Positions 28,273 to 36,674 of a DNA stretch of 64,000 nt are shown one piece after another; the first letter of the stretch is position 1, and each line of letters opens with the position of its first letter. The DNA is taken from the NCBI RefSeq assembly GCF_006491645.1, contig NZ_VDCZ01000002.1, forward strand, positions 248,001-312,000, read 5' to 3'. This stretch comes from Flavobacterium profundi (lineage in GTDB: Bacteria; Bacteroidota; Bacteroidia; Flavobacteriales; Flavobacteriaceae). The notes under the pieces are model-generated. The model saw only the letters and a list, made by a program, of their open reading frames with translations. It was not told the origin of the DNA and ran no database searches. The position numbers and the translations under genes are program-made.

Positions 28273-29340
28273 ATGCAAACCATTCAAGCCAATAATTATC
28301 AGGTTTTATTTAATGAAAAAGGATACGAATACCTTAATAGTATTTTATTGCCACAAAAGTATTCTAAATTATTCATCCTAGTTGATGAAAACACCTCAAA
28401 TTATTGCTTGCCTCATTTTTTATCGCAATTGGCTATCGAAATGGAAATTGAAATTATTGAATTAGAAGCCGGTGAAGAACATAAAAATATTGAAACATGC
28501 TTGCAGATTTGGCATTCATTAACCGAATTGGGTGGTGATCGAAAAAGTATCATCTTAAATTTAGGAGGTGGTGTAATTACCGATTTGGGTGGATTTATTG
28601 CTTGTACTTTTAAAAGAGGAATCGACTTTATAAATATACCTACTACTTTATTATCCATGGTGGATGCATCCATTGGCGGTAAAAATGGTGTGGATTTAGG
28701 CAACTTGAAAAATCAAATTGGAATTATTAGAGAACCTAAAGCAGTTATCATTGATACGCATTTTTTAGAAACTTTACCTGGTGAACAAATGCGTTCTGGA
28801 TTTGCAGAAATGTTAAAACATGGGCTAATATTCGATAAAATCTATTGGGATAATTTAAAAAACTTATCTGATTTAAGCACAGATGATTTAGATACTTTAA
28901 TTCATCAATCAATTGTAATAAAAAATGAAATTGTTTCTCAAGATTTAACCGAAAATGGCATTCGAAAAGCACTGAATTTCGGTCATACTTTAGGGCATGC
29001 TATAGAAAGTTATTTTTTGGAAAATGAAAACAAAAAGAGTTTACTCCATGGAGAAGCTATTGCAATTGGAATGATTTTGGAAAGTTTCATTTCTAAAGAA
29101 AAAGGCTTACTTACTTCAGAAGAACACCATGAAATTAAATATATTTTAAGTGATATTTATGACGCAGTATCATTCAATCAAAATGACATAAAAAATTGCA
29201 TTGATTTACTTATTTATGACAAAAAAAATGAATTTGGAACGGTACAATTTGCCTTATTAGATAAAATTGGTCACTGTAAAATTAACGAAACTTGTGAAAA
29301 CGAACTGATTTACAAGGCTTTTGAAGATTATAAATCTTAA
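28273..29340 (+). CDS. aroB: 3-dehydroquinate synthase
   Basis: Second step of the shikimate pathway, converting DAHP to 3-dehydroquinate with NAD and zinc. The ATG at 28273 (MQTIQANNYQVLFNEKG) is preferred over an in-frame TTG five codons earlier. Motifs include GGDRKSIILNLGGGVITDLGGF (NAD-binding), the IPTTLLSMVDASIGGKNGVD block, EMLKHGLIFD with zinc ligands further on in NFGHTLGHAIES and HGEAIAIGM. The length of 355 residues is normal. Confidence 0.95.
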   Translation: MQTIQANNYQVLFNEKGYEYLNSILLPQKYSKLFILVDENTSNYCLPHFLSQLAIEMEIEIIELEAGEEHKNIETCLQIWHSLTELGGDRKSIILNLGGGVITDLGGFIACTFKRGIDFINIPTTLLSMVDASIGGKNGVDLGNLKNQIGIIREPKAVIIDTHFLETLPGEQMRSGFAEMLKHGLIFDKIYWDNLKNLSDLSTDDLDTLIHQSIVIKNEIVSQDLTENGIRKALNFGHTLGHAIESYFLENENKKSLLHGEAIAIGMILESFISKEKGLLTSEEHHEIKYILSDIYDAVSFNQNDIKNCIDLLIYDKKNEFGTVQFALLDKIGHCKINETCENELIYKAFEDYKS

Positions 29341-29383
29341 TTATTTTTACCTGTATCATTATTATTTGATAATAATATTTTTT

Positions 29384-29628
29384 TACCTTTGTGGGAATGA
29401 AAGAACACTCATTTTCTCGTTTTTCGAAATGCAGTAGTGCAAATACAATAACTGATTTGTCTATCAGTTTATGTTTTTTATGGGCTACTTTTTCTTTTAT
29501 TGACGCTTTTATTTTCTCTAAAACCTTTAGGGAGAAATTATTAATTCAATTTTCAAATATTAGAGTATAAAAAAAAGAAACAAACTGAAATGATCCTTTT
29601 TTTTAAACTTTAAAATCTTATTTTTCAA
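29384..29628 (+). promoter_or_regulatory. promoter and structured leader of arginine decarboxylase
   Basis: TACCTTTG at 29384-29391 is a perfect TAnnTTTG box, which places the start of transcription near 29397 and leaves about 230 nt before the decarboxylase ATG. Two hairpins are visible: AACTGAT/ATCAGTT near 29451-29470 and TTTCTC..TAAA/TTTA..GAGAAA at 29513-29537. A 57-codon open frame spans most of the leader. This looks like a post-transcriptional control region, possibly polyamine or arginine responsive (inference). Confidence 0.5.
29397..29570 (+). CDS. possible 57-codon leader peptide
   Basis: An ATG six bases after the -7 box opens 57 codons: MKEHSFSRFSKCSSANTITD, then a hydrophobic middle (LCFLWATFSFIDAFIF) and a basic end. 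If it is translated, its start would be almost leaderless. The frame overlaps both leader hairpins, so translation could set their folding, as in attenuation. There is no Arg-rich run that would sense arginine directly. It may equally be a chance frame. Confidence 0.25.
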   Translation: MKEHSFSRFSKCSSANTITDLSISLCFLWATFSFIDAFIFSKTFREKLLIQFSNIRV

Positions 29629-31029
29629 ATGAATACTAAATATTACGATTTAATTAACCAAACTTTTTATTTTCCTCAAGAAGAATTCACTTTAAATAAA
29701 GATACCCTTCAATTTCACGGAATTGATTTAATGAAATTAGTAGAAGAATATGGTACGCCATTAAAATTTACGTATTTACCTAAAATATCAAAAAACATCA
29801 AAAGAGCGAAAACATGGTTCCGTAATGCTATGGAAAAGCATGATTATGATGCAAAATACTATTATTGTTACTGTACCAAAAGTTCTCATTTTGAATTTGT
29901 ATTGAATGAGGCTTTAAAAAATAATATTCACATTGAAACTTCTTCCGCTTTCGATATAAATATCGTTGAAAAATTAATTGAAGAAGGTAAAATCAACAAA
30001 AATACTTTTGTTATTTGCAACGGTTTTAAAAGAGATCAATATATTGAAAATATAGCGCGATTAATCAATACAGGACATAAAAACACCATTCCAATTATTG
30101 ATAATTATGAAGAATTAGATCTTTTACAAGAGCAAATTAAAAGTAAAATCAAAATTGGTATTCGTATTGCTGCTGAAGAGGAACCTAAATTTGAGTTTTA
30201 TACTTCGCGTTTAGGTATTGGTTATAAAAACATTTTACCTTTTTACAGAAAACAAATTCAAGAAAATAAAAAATTAGAGCTTAAAATGCTTCACTTTTTT
30301 ATTAATACTGGAATTAGAGATACTGCTTATTATTGGAACGAACTTTTAAAGTGTATGAAAGTTTACATCGCACTTAAAAAAGAATGCCCTACTTTGGATA
30401 GTTTAAATATTGGTGGTGGTTTCCCAATTAAAAACTCCTTAGCTTTTGAATATGATTATCAATATATGATTGATGAAATCTTAAATCAAATCAAGATTGC
30501 TTGTGATGAAGCAGAAATTGATGTTCCCAATATTTTTACAGAATTTGGTTCGTTTACTGTAGGTGAATCTGGAGGAGCTATTTACGAGGTATTGTATCAA
30601 AAACAACAAAACGATAGAGAATATTGGAATATGATTGATTCCTCTTTCATTACTACTTTACCTGACACTTGGGCAATCAATAAGCGATTTGTAATGTTAG
30701 CCGTAAATAGATGGAATGATACTTACGAAAGAGTTTTATTAGGAGGAATGACATGTGATAGTGATGATTATTACAATTCAGAACAACATATGAATGCGGT
30801 ATATTTGCCAAAATACAATAAAGAAAAACCTTTATACATTGGTTTCTTTAACACAGGAGCTTATCAAGAAACAATTGGTGGTTTTGGAGGATTACACCAC
30901 TGTTTAATTCCACAACCCAAACACATATTAATTGATCGAGACAAAAACGGCATTATAGCAACCGAAGTGTTCTCAGAACAGCAAAATGCTGAAGAAGTAT
31001 TAAATATTTTAGGTTATAATAAGAAATAA
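29629..31029 (+). CDS. speA: PLP-dependent arginine decarboxylase (fold III)
   Basis: Converts arginine to agmatine, the first step of polyamine synthesis. The 466-residue chain is a fold-III alanine-racemase-like decarboxylase, shorter than the roughly 650-residue E. coli SpeA. Visible features are the N-terminal barrel start YGTPLKFTYLPKI with the PLP-binding Lys region, IETSSAFDINIVEKL, FFINTGIRD, LNIGGGFPIKNS (phosphate-binding glycine loop), TEFGSFTVGESGG and MTCDSDDYY. The CDSD form of the last motif is characteristic of arginine rather than ornithine decarboxylases. The deoxyhypusine-synthase homologue follows after 11 nt, so the two act in one pathway. Confidence 0.85.
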   Translation: MNTKYYDLINQTFYFPQEEFTLNKDTLQFHGIDLMKLVEEYGTPLKFTYLPKISKNIKRAKTWFRNAMEKHDYDAKYYYCYCTKSSHFEFVLNEALKNNIHIETSSAFDINIVEKLIEEGKINKNTFVICNGFKRDQYIENIARLINTGHKNTIPIIDNYEELDLLQEQIKSKIKIGIRIAAEEEPKFEFYTSRLGIGYKNILPFYRKQIQENKKLELKMLHFFINTGIRDTAYYWNELLKCMKVYIALKKECPTLDSLNIGGGFPIKNSLAFEYDYQYMIDEILNQIKIACDEAEIDVPNIFTEFGSFTVGESGGAIYEVLYQKQQNDREYWNMIDSSFITTLPDTWAINKRFVMLAVNRWNDTYERVLLGGMTCDSDDYYNSEQHMNAVYLPKYNKEKPLYIGFFNTGAYQETIGGFGGLHHCLIPQPKHILIDRDKNGIIATEVFSEQQNAEEVLNILGYNKK

Positions 31030-31040
31030 ATAAAAGAAAA

Positions 31041-32015
31041 ATGAGCAAAGGACCAATTAGTCAATTTATAGAGAAAAATTATCTTCATTTTAATGCTGCT
31101 GCCTTAGTAGATGCTGCAAAAGGATATGAAGAACATTTATTAGCAGACGGGAAAATGATGGTAACTTTAGCAGGCGCAATGAGTACCGCTGAGTTAGGAA
31201 AATCATTAGCAGAAATGATTCGTCAAGATAAAATTCATATTATTTCTTGTACTGGCGCAAACTTAGAAGAAGACATTATGAATTTGGTTGCTCACAATTC
31301 CTATAAAAGAGTACCTAATTATAGAGATTTATCACCTCAAGAAGAATGGGATTTATTAGAAAACCATTACAACCGTGTAACAGATACGTGTATTCCAGAA
31401 GAAGAAGCTTTCAGAAGACTGCAATCCCATTTATATGATATTTGGAACAAAGCAGATAAAGCTGGAGAAAGATATTTCCCTCACGAATTCATGTACCAAA
31501 TGATTAATTCAGGAGTTTTGGAGCAATATTATGAAATTGACCCTAAAGATTCATGGATGGTTGCAGCTGCTGAGAAAAACTTACCTATTGTAGTTCCTGG
31601 ATGGGAAGACAGTACTATGGGGAATATTTTTGCCTCTTATTGTATTAAAGGAGAATTTAAAGCTTCTACTACTAAAAGCGGTATTGAATACATGATGTGG
31701 TTAGCGGATTGGTATCCAAAAAATTCAAGTGGAAAAGGTGTTGGTTTCTTCCAAATTGGAGGTGGAATTGCTGGAGATTTCCCAATTTGTGTAGTTCCAA
31801 TGTTATATCAAGATATGGAAATGCACGATATTCCATTTTGGAGTTATTTTTGCCAAATTTCAGATTCAACCACTAGTTATGGTTCTTATTCTGGAGCGGT
31901 TCCTAATGAAAAAATTACTTGGGGAAAATTAGATATTACAACGCCTAAATTTATTGTAGAGTCTGATGCTACGATAGTTGCGCCTTTAATTTTCGCTTAT
32001 ATTTTAGGCCATTAA
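31041..32015 (+). CDS. deoxyhypusine synthase homologue
   Basis: A 324-residue NAD-dependent aminobutyl transferase of the deoxyhypusine/homospermidine synthase family. It shows MVTLAGAMSTAELGKSLAEM (NAD-binding part), HIISCTGANLEEDIMNLV, GVGFFQIGGGIAGDFPIC and TWGKLDITTPKFIVESDATI, where Lys296 of TWGK matches the catalytic Lys of eukaryotic deoxyhypusine synthase. Bacteria have no eIF5A, so a small-molecule product such as homospermidine or spermidine is expected; Flavobacteria are known for homospermidine. It is co-transcribed with arginine decarboxylase. No agmatinase gene is in the window. Confidence 0.88.
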   Translation: MSKGPISQFIEKNYLHFNAAALVDAAKGYEEHLLADGKMMVTLAGAMSTAELGKSLAEMIRQDKIHIISCTGANLEEDIMNLVAHNSYKRVPNYRDLSPQEEWDLLENHYNRVTDTCIPEEEAFRRLQSHLYDIWNKADKAGERYFPHEFMYQMINSGVLEQYYEIDPKDSWMVAAAEKNLPIVVPGWEDSTMGNIFASYCIKGEFKASTTKSGIEYMMWLADWYPKNSSGKGVGFFQIGGGIAGDFPICVVPMLYQDMEMHDIPFWSYFCQISDSTTSYGSYSGAVPNEKITWGKLDITTPKFIVESDATIVAPLIFAYILGH

Positions 32016-32084
32016 TTTTTTTTATTTTTTTTTATAAAAATTGTTTGATAATTTGATTTAGGATATTACTTTTGAAAAATATCT

Positions 32085-32471
32085 ATGAATAAAAACAACC
32101 CAATGAAAAGAGTTATTGTTGATTACGCAAAATTGACAAACGAAATTTTAACTTTATTAGTTGAAAAATTTCCTGAAGGATATGACGAGTCAGACATTAT
32201 CCGTTTTAAGAACGCTAAAAACGAAGCAATTGAAGCTGTAGAAGTACGTACGGAAGATACTATTTATTTAGTAAAAGTAAGTACAAAACTAGCTGATCGA
32301 ATTGAAAACTTCGATGAGGATGATGATATTGATGACACTATAGATGTACCTGTATTAGATCCTATCAAAGGTATTGACTTAGACGATGACGATGACGATG
32401 ACGATGATACAGATGCTGATGATGTGGAAGATAAGGCTGATGATGAAGACGAAGATTCAGACGAAGATTAA
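32085..32471 (+). CDS. conserved small protein with Asp-rich tail
   Basis: A 128-residue protein. Residues 1 to about 75 form a small alpha/beta domain (MKRVIVDYAKLTNEILTLLVEKFPEGYDESDIIRF..., with EAVEVRTEDTIYLVKVST). The rest is almost wholly acidic: a D/E tail of about 50 residues. Homologues in Flavobacteria are often labelled DNA primase, but nothing here supports that. The tail could mimic nucleic acid or bind cations or a basic partner. The tail coding sequence holds a GACGAT tandem repeat. A strong terminator follows. Confidence 0.7.
   Translation: MNKNNPMKRVIVDYAKLTNEILTLLVEKFPEGYDESDIIRFKNAKNEAIEAVEVRTEDTIYLVKVSTKLADRIENFDEDDDIDDTIDVPVLDPIKGIDLDDDDDDDDDTDADDVEDKADDEDEDSDED
32382..32408. 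repeat. GACGAT tandem repeat in the Asp tail
   Basis: Four exact copies of GACGAT plus a partial one, coding Asp-Asp. Such hexamer repeats can change copy number without shifting the frame. Confidence 0.8.
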
Positions 32472-32472
32472 T

Positions 32473-32511
32473 AAAAAAATAAGGCATGTAAATTACATGC
32501 CTTATTTTTTT
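32473..32511. terminator. bidirectional intrinsic terminator
   Basis: AATAAGGCATGTAA and TTACATGCCTTATT form a 14-bp perfect stem with A and T tracts outside. It lies between the convergent Asp-tail gene and dinB-like gene. Confidence 0.88.
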
Positions 32512-33022
32512 ATAAATATCGTTCTTGAAGCACGCTTTTGTGATGCAATTCATGTCCTATAATGATACTTCCAATAGCACGAACCGAAACTGTACTGTTT
32601 GAAGCAATACCAACACGCAATAACTGATCTTCTGTCAAATTATCAAATAAAGTTATAGTTGCATTTCTAACCGCTTTATATTCCTCCAGCAAACTCTCTA
32701 TAGTTCGATTATTCGCATTGGCAAATGGCACGTAATCATTTTCTTCAAAACCTGGCAAAGGAGTACTATCATTTCTAGAAATACGTAAAGCTCTATAACT
32801 AAATATACGTTCTGCATCAATTAAATGCAATAGAATATCTTTAGGTGTCCACTTCCCTACTGCATATTGATATTCTAATTTATCTTTAGGAATAGCTTGA
32901 AAAAAAGCAATATTTTCATCTCTCAGTTGTTGTAGCCCTTCAATTATATTGGTATGTTGTAACGATTTGGCAATATAATTTGCATAAAAAGGGGCAAATT
33001 CATTTTCATTAAAGTGTATCAT
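32510..33022 (-). CDS. DinB family protein
   Basis: A 170-residue four-helix metal-binding protein. His residues at the expected positions are visible: LHLIDAERIFSYRALRI (first His) and IIGHELHHKSVLQERYL near the C-terminus (paired His). DinB-like proteins of this type are thiol transferases (bacillithiol or mycothiol dependent) or uncharacterised hydrolases. The terminator of the Lrp gene lies just upstream, so it has its own transcript. Confidence 0.85.
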   Translation of the reverse strand: MIHFNENEFAPFYANYIAKSLQHTNIIEGLQQLRDENIAFFQAIPKDKLEYQYAVGKWTPKDILLHLIDAERIFSYRALRISRNDSTPLPGFEENDYVPFANANNRTIESLLEEYKAVRNATITLFDNLTEDQLLRVGIASNSTVSVRAIGSIIIGHELHHKSVLQERYL

Positions 33023-33037
33023 AAAAATAGAATAAAA

Positions 33038-33061
33038 AAAATCCCGAAAAAATCGGGATTT
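33038..33061 (-). terminator. intrinsic terminator of Lrp gene
   Basis: Minus-strand AAATCCCGA/TCGGGATTT stem followed by a run of T, located 10 nt after the Lrp stop. Confidence 0.85.
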
Positions 33062-33070
33062 AAATTAATA

Positions 33071-33550
33071 TTAAAGTTCTTTAAAAATGGTATGCATTAA
33101 ACGTTTTTTATCATTAATGCTTTCTTCTAAAGAAATCATAGTTTCTGTTCTGTATACCCCTTCAATATCATCAATCATGAAGATTACCTCTTTAGCATGT
33201 TTTGTATCTCTTGCTCTAATTTTACAAAAAATATTAAACTTACCTGTTGTAACATGCGCTACAGTTACATAAGGAATTTGATTAATTCTTTCTAAAACAA
33301 ACTTAGTCTGTGAAGTATTGTGTAAAAACACTCCTACATAAGCAATAAAAGAATATCCTAACTTTTCATAATCTAAAGTTAATGAAGAACCTTGAATAAT
33401 TCCTGCATCTTCCATTTTTTTTACCCTAACGTGCACTGTTCCAGCAGATATTAATAATTTTTTAGCAATATCTGTAAAAGGAACCCTTGTATTGTCAATC
33501 AACATGTCTAAAATTTGATGATCAACTTCATCTAAACGAAACTTACTCAT
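33071..33550 (-). CDS. Lrp/AsnC family transcriptional regulator
   Basis: A 159-residue regulator with an N-terminal winged helix (DEVDHQILDMLIDNTRVPFTDIAKKLLIS... VHVRVKKMEDAGIIQG) and a C-terminal RAM effector domain (FIAYVGVFLHNTS...VAHVTTGKFNIFCKI). Lrp-type proteins form octamers and sense amino acids. It is followed by its own terminator. A small gap separates it from the M14 gene on the same strand, but no common control is evident. Confidence 0.94.
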   Translation of the reverse strand: MSKFRLDEVDHQILDMLIDNTRVPFTDIAKKLLISAGTVHVRVKKMEDAGIIQGSSLTLDYEKLGYSFIAYVGVFLHNTSQTKFVLERINQIPYVTVAHVTTGKFNIFCKIRARDTKHAKEVIFMIDDIEGVYRTETMISLEESINDKKRLMHTIFKEL

Positions 33551-33585
33551 AAGAGAATTATATAAATTTATTGTACTTAAACGGT

Positions 33586-34746
33586 TTATAGCTGTTGATA
33601 TTGTATCCCATTTATAAATTTAATACGGTCATCAATTGAAAAATTTGCTTTTTCACCAAGCTTTGGCTTGTTTCCATAATTCGCATTAAATACCCCTCCT
33701 TCTGCATCAAACTCATAATGACCTACATATCCTTCCAAATTTTCTATTTGAACAATATAGGCTTCAAAATGAATTGCTCCATCTTTTAATATCTCAGTAA
33801 ATTGAGCAGCAAAGTTAATTAATTTTTCTTGAGAATTATCAATAATTCTAACATTTTTATAAAGAAAATCGTAAAAACACTTAGAATTTTGAGAAATATT
33901 TAAGTAATCCTCCAAATTATTAGAAACTATAACGTTTTCGTTAATTGCTTGAAAACCACTCCAAAGCGCACAAAAAATAAATTTTCTAACTTCATCTCTT
34001 TGATAATCTTCCTTATAATGCCCTGCTTCAAAAAGAATTGTGGGTGTATTTCTATACGTTAAATAATCTCCAATACAATTAATATTAAAAGAATCATCAA
34101 AACGCCCTATTTGGTTTGGAATAAATGAAGCTAAATTCGAATTCATAGCATTTATAATTGCTATTGCCTTATGTCTAGTTTCGTTAAAAGCCCTGGTTTC
34201 ATCAAAAGCAGGAGCCAAAAAAGATACAGAAGCTGGCAAATCATTCATTTCTGTTCCAAAAATAGTACGTTGATCATGTAAATTAAAGCAATAATCCGGT
34301 TCAAATTCTTCATATATACGACGCAACAGCTTACTTTCTGGTTGTGTAATATCAAAAGCATCCCGATTTAAATCGATTTGATTCGCATTTACTCGAGTAT
34401 AAGCAACAGCGCCATCTGGATTTAATATAGGAATACTTAAAAAGGTAAAACTAGTATACCAATTCTCAGCTAGAGTTTCATTTGATGCTAAATAATTAAA
34501 AAAATCAAATAAAGCTTTTGTAGTAGTAGATTCATTTCCATGCATCTGAGACCAAGCAAAAACTTTTATCTTACCAATTCCAAATCGAACACTATAAATA
34601 GGTTTATCTAAAACAGATTTTCCTTCTAGGTTAATTTTAAATCGATTATTCAAAAGTTTTATTAGTGGCAGAATATCCTCATTTGTTATATACCTTCCTT
34701 GTAAATCTGACTGCAAATAGGTTGTTGCTAATTGTAAACTATCCAT
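33586..34746 (-). CDS. M14 family zinc carboxypeptidase-like protein
   Basis: A 386-residue peptidase of the carboxypeptidase A superfamily. The first zinc pair is in WSQMHGNESTTTKALFDFF (His and Glu, HxxE), the third ligand in CFNLHDQRTIFG. NPDGAVAYTRVNANQIDLNRD is the family's NPDG...R..DLNRD substrate block. FEAGHYKED lies where the catalytic Glu is expected. No signal peptide is seen, so it should act in the cytoplasm, as for peptidoglycan-peptide or amino-acid-conjugate recycling. It is divergent from the HTH regulator, and the shared upstream region is full of palindromes. Confidence 0.88.
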   Translation of the reverse strand: MDSLQLATTYLQSDLQGRYITNEDILPLIKLLNNRFKINLEGKSVLDKPIYSVRFGIGKIKVFAWSQMHGNESTTTKALFDFFNYLASNETLAENWYTSFTFLSIPILNPDGAVAYTRVNANQIDLNRDAFDITQPESKLLRRIYEEFEPDYCFNLHDQRTIFGTEMNDLPASVSFLAPAFDETRAFNETRHKAIAIINAMNSNLASFIPNQIGRFDDSFNINCIGDYLTYRNTPTILFEAGHYKEDYQRDEVRKFIFCALWSGFQAINENVIVSNNLEDYLNISQNSKCFYDFLYKNVRIIDNSQEKLINFAAQFTEILKDGAIHFEAYIVQIENLEGYVGHYEFDAEGGVFNANYGNKPKLGEKANFSIDDRIKFINGIQYQQL

Positions 34747-34760
34747 GTCTTTTTATTAAG

Positions 34761-35066
34761 TTACAAATGTAAACAAGATATCATTTACATTTGTAAACAT
34801 TAAAAAATCTTTTTTTGTATACTTGTGTAAACAGATTATTCTATGTAATTACACGTTAGTAAACAGTATTGATTTACATATTTAAACTATTTTAACATTT
34901 CAAACATAATTAACTACTAATCAGTCGTTTAATCGTATTTATTTAATGTAAAAGTTTAGTTTATTTCACTATATTTACATTTGTAACCAATAATAATTTG
35001 TGCATTATTTTTCTTTTTATTACATTTGTAAACAAGTGAATTTTCAAATGCAATTTACAATGGTAA
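34761..35066. promoter_or_regulatory. cluster of TTACATTTGTAA operators
   Basis: The palindrome-like TTACATTTGTAA or its complement occurs at 34761-34772 (reverse), 34785-34796, 34975-34986 and 35020-35031. A close variant TTACAATGGTAA lies over the regulator's start codon (35055-35066). Weaker copies lie near 34823, 34849 and 34873. The core contains TACATTTG, a perfect -7 box, so a protein bound here would compete with RNA polymerase. Probable ligand: the HTH protein at 35060 and possibly the divergent M14 promoter. Confidence 0.65.
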
Positions 35067-35533
35067 ACATTGATGATTTTATAAAAAGACTACAAATCAT
35101 ACTCGATTATTATGGCTTATCGGCCTCTGCCTTTGCAGATCGTATCGATGTACAACGATCTAGTATTTCCCACCTTCTCTCTGGAAGAAACAAGCCTAGT
35201 TTAGATTTTATTTTAAAAGTGATTGAGATTTTTCCTGAAGTAGATTTATATTGGATTCTAAATGGAAAAGGAAATTTTCCTAAATCTGAAAAAAAGTATG
35301 ATGAAAAAATTAACACTCCTATTTCATCTAATTCTTTTTCAGAAGAAAAAAAAGAAACTGTTTCAGAAAGTGATTTATTTACACAAATGGATTACCCAGA
35401 AAATACTGCCGCAATTGAAACTAATTTTGAAAAAAAATCAAATATTGAAAATTTGAGCACCATAGAGGAAGACCTAGATTATATAGTGATTTTTTATAAA
35501 AATGGTACTTTTAAAAAATATCATAAAAAATAA
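35060..35533 (+). CDS. XRE-type helix-turn-helix regulator
   Basis: Starts at ATG 35060 (MVNIDDFIKRLQIILDYY), where Flavobacteria homologues usually begin; an in-frame ATG at 35048 and a GTG at 35000 are less likely. The 157-residue chain has an N-terminal HTH (LSASAFADRIDVQRSSISHLLSG, then RNKPSLDFILKV), the IFPEVDLYWILNGKGNFP extension typical of this group, and a poorly conserved acidic C-terminus. The repeated palindromes around its start suggest autoregulation. A terminator follows directly. Confidence 0.85.
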   Translation: MVNIDDFIKRLQIILDYYGLSASAFADRIDVQRSSISHLLSGRNKPSLDFILKVIEIFPEVDLYWILNGKGNFPKSEKKYDEKINTPISSNSFSEEKKETVSESDLFTQMDYPENTAAIETNFEKKSNIENLSTIEEDLDYIVIFYKNGTFKKYHKK

Positions 35534-35562
35534 AAGCGCTATTTCAATGAAATAACGCTTTT
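35532..35562. terminator. intrinsic terminator after HTH gene
   Basis: AAAAGCG and CGCTTTT with TATTTCA/TGAAATA form an imperfect stem-loop directly after the HTH stop; it also faces the convergent gene. Confidence 0.75.
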
Positions 35563-35606
35563 AAAAACTAAAATCTACTAATTCAAAAAAACTATTTTCA
35601 CATATT

Positions 35607-36614
35607 TTATTTTCTAAATAAATACACCGCTGCTACACCTGCTTCTGCACGAGTTGATACCGGTGCAATATTTCCAGAAGTAGCTGGAAAATCAAAAGTT
35701 AAGACGGTTCCTCCAGCATTTGCTCGTTCAGCAACATAAATTCGGTTAGAAACATAATCATAAGCAACATCTACAGGGTTACCTAAAGTAGTACTTGAAC
35801 CATAAACTCTAATTTGATTTGACATAGCAATCGTTCCCATATTGGATGTAGTCCCAAATATATTGGTAAAATTATTAATTATAACTAAGCCTCCATCTGT
35901 AGCATCTGCAGCACTAGCCACATCTGTTAAAATCATCACATCATCTTCAGGTGAGTAGGTTATTCCATGTGTTCTAGTCAACCCTTCAATAGTTACTCTT
36001 TTAGAAGCGCTTATATTTCCTGAAGGCAAAGAAAAAAAGTTATTAAACACCACTAAGTCACTCGTTAAATCTGCAATAGCATATAAGTTATTCCCATTTA
36101 TATGAATTCCCCAAACTTTAAAATCTAAAATATATTCATTTACTAATGTAAATCCTGTTGCTGTTTTTTGGTAAACTAACAATTTATTCGTATCACTATT
36201 ACTAGCAGCTTGGTCCTGAGTTACAATTACTTTGTCATCTGAAACTGCAATTTCTCTTGGATTTGTAAAATCGGCATTTAAATTAAAATTCGCTAGCATT
36301 AAATTATCTGTTTTTGCTTCAACAGTGTTTTTTAAGTTCGTATACCTTTCAATTCGATTATTGGTTCTAGAAGCTAAGATGACTTCGTCTGAACTACTAT
36401 CATAATAAATTCCATCATTATCGGTTCCGTTAACCGAAAGAGAAACAGTGGTTGGGTTAAGCAGTAATAAATCCGTAAAAGAAATTTTTCCAGAAGTGTT
36501 GCTAGAAGTTACTAGCTTAAATTCTGAATCTGACATAGTTGTCATGCTGTCATCATCATTACATGAAAGTATCGATAAAGACGCAAAGGCGGAAAGAAAG
36601 ATTGTTTTTTTCAT
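35607..36614 (-). CDS. beta-propeller lipoprotein
   Basis: A 335-residue surface or periplasmic lipoprotein: signal FLSAFASLSILSC with lipidated Cys and then NDDD. The mature part has repeated short strands with blades such as DGIYYDSSSDEVILASRTNN, NPREIAVSDDKVIVTQDQ, THGITYSPEDDVMILTDVAS and NPVDVAYDYVSNRIYVAE. This is the pattern of SMP-30/NHL-type six-bladed propellers. No active site can be assigned. It is monocistronic, with the HTH terminator at its 3' end. Confidence 0.75.
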   Translation of the reverse strand: MKKTIFLSAFASLSILSCNDDDSMTTMSDSEFKLVTSSNTSGKISFTDLLLLNPTTVSLSVNGTDNDGIYYDSSSDEVILASRTNNRIERYTNLKNTVEAKTDNLMLANFNLNADFTNPREIAVSDDKVIVTQDQAASNSDTNKLLVYQKTATGFTLVNEYILDFKVWGIHINGNNLYAIADLTSDLVVFNNFFSLPSGNISASKRVTIEGLTRTHGITYSPEDDVMILTDVASAADATDGGLVIINNFTNIFGTTSNMGTIAMSNQIRVYGSSTTLGNPVDVAYDYVSNRIYVAERANAGGTVLTFDFPATSGNIAPVSTRAEAGVAAVYLFRK

Positions 36615-36674
36615 AAAAAATTCTTTTAAAGTTGATACTTAAAAAGCATTTACGAAAAAAAATTACTTTTGGTT

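Noticed and set aside
32085..32471. DNA primase
   Set aside because: That label is remembered from databases, but the protein has no zinc, TOPRIM or helicase-binding features of DnaG.
35000..35059. Upstream GTG start for the HTH gene
   Set aside because: It would add 20 codons that run through operator copies; ATG 35060 fits the homologue start and the promoter layout.
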